From NCBI GenBank assembly GCA_002786065.1, contig NHNY01000005.1, forward strand, positions 1,116,001-1,180,000: a stretch of DNA of 64,000 nt, given 5' to 3'. Each line of letters begins with the position of its first letter. The stretch's first letter is position 1. The DNA comes from Microcyclospora pomicola. Its lineage: Eukaryota > Ascomycota > Dothideomycetes > Capnodiales. A model generated the notes under the pieces. That model was not told the DNA's origin and ran no database searches. It worked only from the letters and a program-made list of their open reading frames with translations. Below, piece by piece: positions 11,801-22,631 of the stretch. The position numbers and the translations under genes were made by a program.

Positions 11801-14090
11801 TAGCTCACTCCAAGAACCTGCTTGTGGTCTCGAACTTTTTACTGATTGCGACTCATGCTCTTCAGAGGTATGATCCTGTGTTCCAAACGTATCTGGTCGA
11901 GCCGAAGACGAAGGTTCCGACAACAAGTGGTCCCACGGTAAACCTTCCGACGCTTTGAGGTCAACTTGTCTAGCCACAGGCGAATTCTGTTGCGACGGCT
12001 GAGCCTTGCGTTGAGCTGCAACGTGTGAGGACACAGACGTAGTCGGATATCTTGGAGCAGTCGATGCACTCCAGCCTTCTAGTCCTGGGTGCGGGACTCT
12101 TTGCTGCGTGGCGTTTGTATCTGCGCCAGCGCCCGCCTCCGCTGCTCTGTTAGGAGGAAGTCGCTGATCCAATCCACCCCAATGAAGCGTCGCATGTTCT
12201 TTCTGTACAACGGCCGGAGTGCTGAAAGGGTCAGAGATGTGTTGAGACTCAGAGCGTAGCCGGGACTTGCTGTGGACAGGAGAAGGACATGATCGTGCTG
12301 TATTGGTGGTTTTTGAGCTTGTTTGTCCTGACGGTACCTTGTCGAGCCGCTTTTGTACGTTGTCCTTCTGCTTGTCTTTTTCAGGCATCATGTGGGACTG
12401 CTGTTGTTTGACAGTATCGGGGACTGCGGCATCACCGAAGGCCGACCCGGAGCGTTGGCTCACACTTTGCTCAGGCACCGAGAGCGCTGCCTTTACTTGT
12501 TCGACAGCCTGGGCGTCGTTGAATTTTGCAAGTTCCGCCTGTAGCCAAGCACGGTACGCAATGGTATCTCCAGGTGGCGGGGCGGCTTGGCTGGAGACAT
12601 TCGGGATTTCCGGTCGTGCATCTCGGGAAGTAGGTCCAGTACTGGGCTGAAGTGGACCTTTATCCGCTCCTTCGTGCTGGGTCTCTCGTTGTGCCTGAGG
12701 AGCAGCCTCTGGGTTAGAGCTGATGTGCTTCTCTCCATGAGTGGTCATGTCGAGCGGCTCAGCAGATTGATGACCTCCGTTGGGACTTGATCCAGTGAGC
12801 TTGTGCTGGGATGAGACGTCTTCTAGCTCCTGCTTCGCTGTCTGGGCGTTCGTGCCGGCAGCATGACTTGGCTGCGAGTCTACAGGTAGTGAGCTCGAAG
12901 AAGAGGCATTCTCCTCACGGGCACTATTCCACGTGCTTGAGGTTTTGCGCTCATCGCTATGTTGGTTTTCACCCCGTTGAGACGTCGCACTAGTGGCTGC
13001 ATCAGATTGTGGCTGCGCTGGTTGCGCAATGCCTGCGCGTTCGGCCTGTACGAGCTGTCCGTCATGACCAGCCGGGATCGCATATTTGACACCTAGCAAC
13101 CGAGCCCGCTGAATGTGCCGTTCTCGTGCATCTGTGTCGTCCTCCTGGCCGACCGGAGCTGTCTTCAAACGGCTTCGAGTGTCACTTGTTCCCCACCCAT
13201 TCTCCTTCGGCGGCGATGAAACTCTTGTGCCAAAGGATGGCATTTCTACTCTCTTAAACTCAGGCTTAGGTGTGGGTTTACTCGGTGCCTTCTTCTTTAC
13301 TTGAATATGATCGGACACACCAGTCGACAGCGGGGCTGACTTTGTGTCCACCTCCTGGAACCGTATGCGAAGACTCGAACTTTTGCCAGTCTTGGAAGTT
13401 TCTGAAGCCACCTTTCTCTTTGCCAAATCCTTCTCGTCTTGCGGGACTGCGGTGGTCTTATGTTGCCGCGTCATGCTCCCATTTGCCTTTGGCTTGAAAG
13501 CATCTTGGGACCCCTGCTTGTACACCTTTCTTATCCCTGGATTTGCGATCTGACCAGGAGAAGGTATCGCGAGGTTCTGAATCTTCGACTCATCTCGCTT
13601 GACTTTGATATCATCCTGGCCAGCATTTCGAGATTCGTTTCGTCGTTTATCCAACACCATTTGCCGAGCCGCCTCCAATGCTGCTTTATCCTTCAATTGT
13701 TTAGCTTCCCTTGCCTCTTCAGCTTGTTTGAGTCTTTGCTCGGCAGCGAGAGACTGCTGTCGTTCTCGCTCTTCTCTGAACGCCCGTAAGCGAGCACGCT
13801 CAGCCTGCTCGGAGGGTGACAGAGTAGAGGTGCCATTACCTTCATTGACCGATATAGCTGAGGAAGGCGGAGGCGTGGTTCCAGCATCGCTCGAGGTCGT
13901 CCCGACAGACGCAGATACTGCGTCTTGCCTCGATGAGGAGGTTGTAATTAATGCTCGGCGATAGGTTGCGGGCAAGATACTGGGTTGAGAACTATGCCCA
14001 GCACCAGAAAGCCTACAGGCGCAAAATATGCATACATTTTGAGCCGAGGAAATCTGCTACAGGCGATCAGCAAATATACCTTGAGCCCAT
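8806..14090 (-). CDS. Mitochondrial translation initiation factor IF-2 with zinc-knuckle N-extension
   Basis: Mitochondrial IF-2 is the GTPase that brings initiator tRNA to the small ribosomal subunit. The main exon (9034-14012) is one open frame. A 76-bp intron (8958-9033) leads to the last exon 8806-8957, which restores the family C-terminus ([13 protein letters not shown]...ECGMSF..W..F..GD). Domains in order: about 880 residues of disordered Q/S/P-rich sequence, two CCHC knuckles near residue 905 ([14 protein letters not shown] and [14 protein letters not shown]), an IF2-N-like helical module (about 1095-1145), the G domain with [13 protein letters not shown] and NKVD (from about 1180), then domains II-IV. 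The upstream end is uncertain. The long frame begins without an ATG, and the best model is an 11-nt first exon (14080-14090, ATGGGCTCAAG) spliced to 14012, giving 1713 residues. Bacterial IF-2 is roughly half to two-thirds this length. Confidence 0.88.
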
Positions 14091-14379
14091 GAAATAAATC
14101 GGAGTTTACCCTCATATACCGCTGCCGTCTCATGCTTCGACAATGCAATGCACAAAAGACTTCCTAGGTGGATGTGAACCGATACATTTGACTTGTAGCA
14201 ACACCTCCGATGGTTCGCCGCACTTGAAGGAGACGCGAGTCAGTCGAACGATCGACAGCACGCGTAGCTACTTTTTCCATGACGGCAACACCCTCTGGAA
14301 CAACCTTTATCACGAGCATCATCTTTTATTTGTCGCCCGACCACAATATAACATTGTCGTGAAAACACCTTAAGCAAGA

Positions 14380-14767
14380 ATGTCTCGTCAAGTAAGCAGA
14401 TAAGGTCCCGGTGACATTGAGCCTGGCTAACACAATTCAGCAAATCTCCAACCAGTACGCACGTCTTCTGACCCTTTGGCCCGCCGATCGTCTTCGCCCT
14501 GCAGAGCGACATTTTCAATCCCTTCTACGGAAAAGAATCGATAACGCGCCGGTCGGCATCCGTAAGGAAACCACAGAGGTCAATGCGGCATACCTCTTGC
14601 TCGATGACACTTTCAGCAAGCAATTCAAGCTTTCCGACAGAACTCTTCAGCCTGCAAGCAATCCAGAATATTACGTGAACCTACAGAAAGAGCTCGAGGA
14701 GGCGCCTGATCGTAGCTGGCTCAGTGGAATGGTCGCTAGGATGAAGAAAATGGTCAGACTGCAGTGA
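14380..14767 (+). CDS. Cbp6/UQCC2-like mitochondrial assembly factor (probable)
   Basis: A 112-residue protein from two exons: 14380-14391 (MSRQ) and 14441-14767. The 49-bp intron has donor GTAAGC and acceptor TTCAG. The protein begins MSRQQISNQYARLLTLWP and continues with a charged helical body (LRPAERHFQSLLRKRI). It resembles the Cbp6/UQCC2 family, which helps cytochrome b translation and complex III assembly in mitochondria, and small mitochondrial LYR-like proteins in general. No catalytic residues or membrane segments are seen. The alternative in-frame start upstream (at 14411 in the unspliced frame) lies inside the intron and should not be used. The gene model is firmer than the functional name. 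Confidence 0.65.
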
Positions 14768-16447
14768 ATGGCTAGCAGTGTTATGCAAATCCAATGCAGC
14801 GAAGCCACCTAGCTTGCTCGATCACAAAACATATGCCATACATGCTACTCCAGGATATCGGCCACGCAACAATTTCCATGGCCGTTGTAGTTCTCCCGCT
14901 GTAGCACAGGCGACCAATCTCGCCACGTGCGTGTAGGTGTGCCCACAGGCTCATGTACGTGTACATGTCCATGCGGTGCATCAGGCAAGGCGCCGCCTTT
15001 GCTGAATTGCAGCTGGGAAGGGTTACAGTTGCATGTCGAAGCACCCGGCTAGGACATGACGATCTTGCGATATGAGCTCCACGTATCTCGGCTCAGGTCC
15101 GTCGTATGACACGCCAAAGACTATCGACTGCCACTAAAGAATGGAGTTCAAGAACAGGATCGGCTCGGCGAGCAGAGACACAATGTCGTGTTGTTAGTGG
15201 GATTACAGCAGCATCGCGGAAAGCCCTTTTTCTTGTGTCTCAGTATCGCAAGGTACAAAATAACCGGGCATGTATCGACAAACTACCGCTTGACGCAAAT
15301 CAAGTGCATGGGAGTCAACTACGTGCTTACCTAGTCTACGTTTAGTCTTCGTGCAATTCCCCAAGAAGATGAATGTGCTGCTTCTTGCACGATTCGCTTT
15401 TCCTTTGTTGTCTTCGCGTCACGACCAAATTGCTGCAGACGAATCATCTTATGCCAGAAAATGCTGCCACTCCATGGATCATGAATGCACCATGTGACTT
15501 TACCAGAACCCAAGTGTATGAACTAGCCACTCTATCTCAGTAGTCCTAGCGCTTCTCAGTCATTAGTATCGAGATCAAACAGAGACGCCTTTGCGTTCAA
15601 GACGTTCAGCCGTTACAGAATTCCACCCACATCAGTGTTGTTGGGCAGAATGACATGCTCACAGGACCCACATCTTTGCTCGTCATGGGGCGCAGACTGG
15701 GTTACCGCGCCATACTGGAGATGCTCCGATCATAGCTTCTCATTTGCAAGGGACCATGCGGCAGCATAGATTTTGTCATGCTAAACTTGCGGATGGGAGA
15801 GAACGAAGCCAGCGGAGCAATGCTTGCTTATATGGTATGGATTCTCTTATATGCTAGTTTGACGCAGGCAATCTACCAGGCATGAGCAGCGAAGGCGTTG
15901 AAGGATTCGGGACAACAATCGTGATCACCGTACATGTTGCGACACTACCACTGTAATGTGGTAGCCATAGAAATGACCAACATACTAGCCGGGTGGTTAA
16001 AGGAGGATAGTTGGCATCCAGGACAGTCCCACGTCCTGGAGACCGAAGGAGTGTTATAAACGGGCGTCATGAGCGACATGCTCCATGAGACCGTGATATT
16101 GATTGAATGGTCTTAGCCGCATTGAATGTGTTGCATCGAAGGAAAACTGCCGGGTACATGATGCGATCACTGATGGGGAAAACAGAGGTACGGTAGTGTA
16201 TTCTAGTGCATGCCCCTGGCATGTGTGGAACTACGATCCCCACATGCGCTTCGGCTCGAACCCAATCGCAAACAGCCTTTACCATAGTCGTGGGCGCTCT
16301 ACATGCAGCACGTGTAGTTCACATACTGACTTACGATACCTTGCCACTCTCGGAACTTGCGTATACGACCCTCCACCAGACACCCGAGCAGCGGGATCGA
16401 TCGCAGGCGATTCTGATGCGTAGCGAGATCCAGAGCTCTTCACGAAT
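14768..16447. other. Long intergenic region
   Basis: 1.7 kb with only short, unpromising frames on both strands and no recognisable RNA gene or transposon remnant. It contains one 8-bp-arm hairpin at 16017-16040. It precedes the UBP8 gene. Confidence 0.45.
16017..16040. repeat. Short inverted repeat (8-bp arms, 8-nt loop)
   Basis: TCCAGGAC and its exact reverse complement GTCCTGGA are separated by 8 nt, about 410 bp upstream of the UBP8 ATG. It could be a dimeric factor site or chance. Confidence 0.4.
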
Positions 16448-18159
16448 ATGGCCACAACCACCCTGACTCCCACCTCGGAATCGCCCAAGTTGATCAGGAA
16501 AGCGTCCTCCGCGGATGTGAAGATCACCAGCGCACCAATACACAATACTTTCGGATGCCGTGAGTCCGACACACTGCCTACAATCACCCCTTCATACTCA
16601 CAAAGAACGAGCAGAACACATAAAGAACCTCCTCCAGCAAGCCCGACAGAAAGCCACCGATGGCTATACCCGCCTCATCAACGCATTACAAAAAGAGGGC
16701 AGTGTAGCAGGTATCCTCCATAATGCTGGAGAGGGAGCGATCACATCAGGTCAGGTTGTCTACCTGTGTCTGCAATGCTCGCATGTCAGTGGAAGTAAGG
16801 AGCGTCACCGGAAGGAGCACGTCTTTTGTGAGTTACCCATTATGACCTCTTAAGCTACGGGCCTGACCAGGACCAGCTGTCGAGTCTTGCAACGGCTTCA
16901 TACTTTGTCATGAATGCGCCGATTTCGTATACGACCCAACCTTCGAAGACATTCGTACCAGCAATAGCAAGAAGAGGAAGTTCGCGGCGCTGCAGGGCGA
17001 TGAGAAGAGGCTGGTTTCAGCAAACACGGCCGCCACACCTTGTGCAGCTACTGGTCTCCGAGGTCTTTACAATATGGGACAGACCTGCTTCATGTCGGTG
17101 ATTCTGCAGTCTCTCATCCACAACCCCTTTGTGCGGAGTTTCTACCTATCGGAAGGACACAAGAGCTCAGAATGTGAGCGAGAGGCTTGCACTGCGTGTG
17201 CTCTAGACGACATATTCACCGACTTCTTCGGGCAAGAGAAGCATGAAGGTTACGGCGCGGTACATATGCTGCAAGGTTGTTGGAAAGGTGGCGGCGGATT
17301 AGCCGGATATTCGCAACAGGACGCACATGAGTACTTGGGGTTCATACTCAACAACCTCCACACGGCAATCACGTCGGATGACGAAGCCGAAGATGGGTCC
17401 AGTTCTCATCAAGAGAAGGTGTCCTCGCCTGGCAAGGACTGTGACTGTATCATACATCAGACCTTCTCTGGTGTCCTGAAATCCACGGTGACCTGCTCAG
17501 CGTGCTCAAACACCACAACCGCGCTGGATCCCTTCATGGATCTGTCGCTCGACATTCGAAGTCCCAACATCACAGTAAAGAAGAAGAAGCTACCGTTGAC
17601 AAATGGTACAGCGACTGTCAAGGAAGCGCTTCCGATGGATCTGTCCGAATGTCTCGATCGCTTCACCGCGCCCGAAACATTATCCAATGAAAGCTACGTC
17701 TGTGTCAAGTGCGACGGCCCTCGCGAAGCCAAGAAGCGCTTACGGCTTGACCGTCTGGCGCCCGTCATCCCCATCCATCTGAAGCGTTTCTCCCATTCGA
17801 AAGTGCTCGCGCAGAGCAAGAAGGTAGACACCAGGATCCGCTTCCCGCTCATCTTGGATCTCTCCCCATATCTCTCCCACCCGCCGTCAAGCGGCCGCTC
17901 TCAATCCAAGCCAGCCAACACCACAAGCTCGGCGGCCGACGAGCCGGAAGCCACACACGTGCAACCCACATTGCCGGTCTACGTCCTCAGTTCCGTGATC
18001 GTGCACAAGGGCAAGATAGACAACGGCCATTATATCTCGTACTCGCGGCAAGGGGACGAGTGGTATCGCATGGACGATAGTATGGTCGTGCAAGTCGACG
18101 AGAAGGAGGTGCTGGGCGCGGAAGGCTATATGCTGGTGTATGTCGCGAAGGAGTTCTGA
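16448..18159 (+). CDS. UBP8: Ubp8-type ubiquitin carboxyl-terminal hydrolase (SAGA DUB)
   Basis: Cysteine protease that removes ubiquitin from histone H2B as part of the SAGA coactivator's deubiquitinating module. Three exons: 16448-16559, 16606-16827 and 16877-18159, introns 46 and 49 bp, total 1617 nt, 538 residues. The N-terminal ZnF-UBP domain spans both early junctions (FGCQ...VVYLCLQCSHVSG...H..EH.FSVESCNGFILCHECADFVYD). The USP domain has the Cys box GLYNMGQTCFMS, where Gln replaces the more usual Asn. It also has two CxxC zinc ribbons (CSACSN, CVKC) and the His box KGKIDNGHYISYSR. ZnF-UBP plus a short USP domain is the Ubp8/USP22 arrangement. The gene converges on the complex I subunit gene. 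Confidence 0.88.
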
Positions 18160-18452
18160 ACGCGACGTGGCAAAGGACATGCCATCTGTGCGAACACTCA
18201 CGTGGAAAGACACTAAATGACGATTGATGTATGTATAGCGTTACGAGCAAGATGTAGAGTTGAGTCAAGATATATGGCGTGTGGCCAAAGCACATTGGAT
18301 GTATCGTCAAGTGGACTTTGCAAAGTCTATGTCACACGAGCTGACAGCACAGGGCGAAACAAATGAAATACAGCGCTGTCATATGTACAAATGGACATAC
18401 AAATTTAAGAAACGACGAAGCTACCACGAAAGGCAGATTGCAAAAGTTTTAT

Positions 18453-19707
18453 CTATTGGTCGTCGAGAACGTGCAAGTACTTCTTCTCTTCGCGCTTTTC
18501 CTTCTCCGTCATTGGAGGCAGATCGTAGTACGCTGCGCTTCGGTATCCTTGCTACAAAGATGGTTAGTATGGCTATGAACTTGGCAGGCAGCTTCAGTCG
18601 GAATAAGAAATCATGGAAACTTACCAAATACTTGAATGTGAAGTTTGCGATATCGCCAGGTTCGATATCAAGGTCCTTGAAGGTCTTGGCGCTCTTGTCG
18701 ATGAATTGGTCAAGGTGCTCCCGCTCAACTTCGTCTTTGCTGCCCACTGGCCACCACAAAAGCTTGTTCATGATGTTGTATACCGGGGCCAGGACGGCCT
18801 TGGGCAGGTTCACATGTCTCCGCTTCTTGATGATCTCCCGGTCAACTAACTCGCTGATCTCTTGCATGCTGTAGTTCTTGGGACCGAACAACTCGAAGGT
18901 CTGGCCGGCGGTGCTATCGTCAAGGGCGATGGCCTCCAATGCCTTGCCAACATCGATGGCGTGGACGGGCCAGAAGCGCTCAGACATGTTGTTTGTGGTT
19001 AAAAGGTTGCTGGCTCGTGCGAGACGGTGCAGAAGGCGATCTTCGAATCCAAACATAGGTGCTGGACGGACGAGCGTGGTCTCGGGGAAAATCTCGCGGG
19101 CGACCTGTTCAGACCGATATTTCGTGCGGTAGAATACTGAAGGGGATTGAGGGTGCACAGAGTGCGAGGAGACGTGGATGAAGCGGTCAACGTCGTATTT
19201 CGCGACTGCTGAGGCAATGCGATGGGTACCCTCCACATGCACATCTTCGAGGTCGAAGTTCTTGGTAGGATAGTCTCGGCCAACCAAGTTGAACACCATA
19301 TCTGAGTGTCGTACGGCTTCTTCAATAGAGGTCGTGTTCCGAAGATCATATTCCATGAACACCACTCGACCTAGATCTCCAGTGACTTTCAGGTGGCGTT
19401 TGGCCATTTCCTCGCGGAAAGGTACCACGACCGTGCATCCTGTGCGGGCGAGACGGTTCACGATGTAGCGACCAAGAAATCCAGTTGCGCCGAAAACAGT
19501 GGCACAGTTGCCTCCCAAGCTACTACGACCGCCGGAAACGCGAAGAATAGGCTTGCCCGTGCGAGTGATGGCGATGTCTTGGAGGTTTCGGCGGGATTGC
19601 GAGGGTGTGGTCGCCGTGGTCTTGGTGATTGTTGTCGTCAGGCCTGAAGTTTGTGAGCGAGCCAGCTGGCGCTGAAGGGCCACCTTGCCGGACGGGAAGC
19701 TAGCCAT
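18453..19707 (-). CDS. Complex I 40-kDa subunit (NDUFA9/NUO-40)
   Basis: Accessory subunit of mitochondrial NADH:ubiquinone oxidoreductase, an atypical short-chain dehydrogenase fold that binds NADPH. Two exons: 18625-19707 and 18453-18551, separated by a 73-bp intron (GTAAGT...TTTGTAG), 393 residues. The start is MASFPSGK at 19707; the frame is open further upstream, but only with non-ATG codons. The N-terminus is basic and Ser/Thr-rich, as for a matrix presequence. The Rossmann motif is VFGATGFLGRYIVNRLA, followed by VGRDYPTKNFD and SSHSVHPQSPSVFYRTK, where the classical YxxxK is present. Exon 2 supplies the conserved charged tail GYRSAAYYDLPP...KREEKKYLHVLDDQ. Confidence 0.92.
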
Positions 19708-20148
19708 AGCTGTATGAGGTTGAGGAAGTCGAGAAAGGAAGAGTGAGGGAGTACTACTCCATGAGCGGCGTCCACTCCTGGTTGCGATGGTGGATGCTGA
19801 GGTGAAGTCCAATGCTTCAACTGCGAAGCTCTTCCGCGTCTCGGCCCGCTTGCTGCCATCATCTATGGCAAACACGAAGCAGCAGCAGCCTTAGGAACGG
19901 TCATCCACGACTGCACGAGACATACAACTTCGCAAGCACCACATTTACAATACAACACTATCAGGAACACAAGGATCACCACAGACTCTGTATTCAGACA
20001 ATTCACGAAGTGCTCACGAGAGCAAAGCATCGCCGTTGTCACTGTCCAACTTCTAAGGACACACGACTGTCCCGAGTGCTTTGTGCCTGCAAAGCCACGA
20101 TCATACAAGCCATCCGCCGGCATCAGCACAGCAACACATCGATTCAAT
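19708..20148. other. Intergenic, divergent promoter region
   Basis: Between the starts of the complex I subunit gene and RPN9. No distinct element was recognised. Confidence 0.45.
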
Positions 20149-21350
20149 ATGGAGTACGATAAGATCCCCGATTTTCTCCAGGATCAGCGTGACGATGCTC
20201 CGGACGATGTTCAGCACTACTTCCTCAGCTTCGAAGACTATTGGGAGCGCAAACTATGGCACGAGCTTACTGATATTCTCGTCACCTACTACAACGATCC
20301 GCAAAGCGCTTCCCAGCGGATACCACTCTTCAACAACTTCGTCAAGAGCTTCGCAGACAAGATTAATCAGCTCAAGCTGGTACAGATTGGGTTGCACGCG
20401 GCATCACAGTACAAAGGTATGGTGATGACATGGCCAAGGACTGCACTGAACGAGAGACTAAAAGATTATTAGATGACAGTGAACGACTTTCCTTCTTAAC
20501 GAGCCTCACCTCGCGTGTAGATAAACCAGCCTCGCAGGACGCATATGTGTTCGCACTCACACAAGTCGCCAACGTACGGTTACGCCTAGAGGAGACAGCA
20601 GAAGCACGCAAAGACCTTGACAAGTGTGAGAGCATACTCGACACTTTTGACAGCGTTGAAAGCGTTGTACACGCCTCCTTCTATCGCACGAGCGCGCGCT
20701 ACTATCAGATCCAAGTAGAATTCGCCAACTACTACCGCATCACTCTGCTCTACCTGGCTTGCGTTGAGTTGGGAGATTTGAGCACGGCTGAACGCCATCG
20801 GATTGCATACGATCTCTCGCTTGCAGCACTCGTGTCAGATACAATCTACAATTTTGGTGAGCTTCTGCTGCACCCAATCCTGGACAGCTTGACCAACACC
20901 GAGCACGCCTGGCTCCGCGACCTGCTGTTTGCCTTCAATCGTGGCGATCTCCATGCCTTCAACATCCTGCAATCACATTTGCAATCGAACGCCCTCCTGT
21001 CCGACCACCGGACTTTCCTCTACCAGAAGATTTCCCTCTCAGCTCTCACACAACTCGTCTTCTCTCGACCACCACAGGATCGTAGCATGACCTTTGCTAC
21101 CATTTCAGAGGAGACCAAGGTCGCGCTCGACGAGATCGAGCATCTAATCATGAAAGCATTAAGTCTGGGCTTGTTGCGAGGAAGTATCGATCAGGTTGCG
21201 GAAGTGGCCAAGATCAGTTGGGTACAGCCAAAGGTGCTTGACCCTCAGGGAATCGAGGGCATGAGGACAAGACTGAAGGAGTGGAGCTCTGGCGTTGAGA
21301 GACTAGGCAACTGGATCGAGGGCGTCGGCGAAGATGTTTGGGCCGCGTAG
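20149..21350 (+). CDS. RPN9: 26S proteasome regulatory subunit Rpn9
   Basis: Non-ATPase PCI-domain subunit of the 19S lid (PSMD13 in animals). Two exons: 20149-20416 and 20473-21350, with a 56-bp intron (GTATGG...GACTAAAAG...TTAG), 381 residues. The junction gives SQYK-D-DSERLSFLTSL, matching the family. The N-terminal helical repeats include MEYDKIPDFLQDQ and ERKLWHELTD. The C-terminal PCI winged-helix region has SLSALTQLVFSRP...ISEETKVALDEIEHLIMKALSLGLLRGSIDQV..V.I.WVQPK. Unspliced, the frame stops after 20472, so splicing is required. The start is chosen at the first ATG of the frame. Confidence 0.92.
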
Positions 21351-21878
21351 AATGGATAGGTCGAAAGTCGGCAATGTCCACTCGAGACTGCCCCTCTCAG
21401 TGTCAGGTGTGCGAAGGATTGGCATCTTAGCGCACCAGCTCAATGATCAGCCTATGTATTGTAGCTAGAGTATGATAAGAATTCAACCCTTTGCGCATCT
21501 GCTGCATCTTGCACATCCTGCTAGTCCCATCTGCTTCACTGTTTGCATTTTCCAACTGTGTGCACATTCGTCTTGACGTGGCAAAACTGCATGCCTAGCG
21601 CTATCTGATGGGTGCCTCATATGTCTGGGAATACAACGCAGCAATAATAACCCGGATTCACCTACCTTTCAGCCAAGGGGCGCTATGTCTTCCAAATCTT
21701 CGCCTCATCAGTACTCTGTGACTTGATCTTCCATCAGAGCTAATCAGAGGAGGACTGGTCTCTTCGAAGTGTCAGCGGCATACCTTTTTCATCTACAATT
21801 CATTTTTCATTCCAAAATACAACGACAGCTCGACCAACCAACAAAATTATAAGAAAAGCTTCACTTTTCACCCACATC
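21351..21878. other. Intergenic
   Basis: Between RPN9 and MOG1. AT- and CA-rich sequence just before the MOG1 ATG is typical of a fungal 5' leader; nothing else was seen. Confidence 0.45.
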
Positions 21879-22511
21879 ATGGCCATTCTACCGACCAAAA
21901 TGATCCCTCTCTATGGCGGCGCTCTGGCCGTTTCACTGCCCGCCAGCTTCACAGACGTCAGCGACATTCGACAAGTGCCCGACCACCAGGAAGTCTGGCT
22001 AGATTCGGACGGCTTCACCTCCGTCGTCATCGACATTCTTCAACGGGTGGACATTCCGAATTCTGGCGGGCAGGTTGGAGCGTCCAACGCCGACGTCGAG
22101 GCGTTGAAGTACCATCTCAAGGATATCGTCGAGAGCGACGGATCCAGCGACGCAAGCCAGGTCTCCGTCGTCAGCGCCTCCGAGATCACGTTTTCGAAGT
22201 TTCCTCACGGCACGAAGGGATGTGGGTTGCTGGCGGAGGTGCCGCGAGCGGAGAAGATGATCGGGCGCCCGAACGAGCCGGAGTTCGTGGCGATGTATCT
22301 TATGGTGGTGCGACTGGAAGCACAGGCGACTGATTTAGTGATTGGTATCAATGTACCGCATGTGGTTGGCACTCAGGGCTATGAAGGACGTGGAGAGGTG
22401 GATCTGCGTGCGGGTAGAATGGGGTCGTCAATGGAGGCGGCTGGAAAAATTCGAGGGATGATTGTGGAAACGTTGGAGGTTAAAGATTGGGATCTATTTG
22501 TGCAGGAGTGA
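21879..22511 (+). CDS. MOG1: Ran-interacting protein Mog1
   Basis: Mog1 binds Ran/Gsp1 and stimulates nucleotide release, supporting nuclear protein import. Single exon, 210 residues. The N-terminal block PLYGGALAVSLPASFTDVSDIRQVPDHQEVW is the strongest family signature, with the conserved acidic DIRQVPDHQEV surface that contacts Ran. The rest shows alternating strands consistent with the Mog1 fold and ends in the conserved VKDWDLF. It converges with the SprT-like gene; the stops are 120 bp apart. Confidence 0.92.
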   Translation: MAILPTKMIPLYGGALAVSLPASFTDVSDIRQVPDHQEVWLDSDGFTSVVIDILQRVDIPNSGGQVGASNADVEALKYHLKDIVESDGSSDASQVSVVSASEITFSKFPHGTKGCGLLAEVPRAEKMIGRPNEPEFVAMYLMVVRLEAQATDLVIGINVPHVVGTQGYEGRGEVDLRAGRMGSSMEAAGKIRGMIVETLEVKDWDLFVQE

Positions 22512-22631
22512 AGCATGATGATCTGGGGGGTTTGGACGAAAGACGACACTGCAACATTGAGTACGATATCGATGTTGTGGTCACAGCACAAACTTGACTT
22601 GGGATGCACTCAACAGACACTATCGACTACT

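Noticed and set aside
16252-16264. tRNA B-box-like GGGTTCGAGCC on the minus strand
   Set aside because: Flanking bases do not form a T-arm stem and no A-box or acceptor stem is present.
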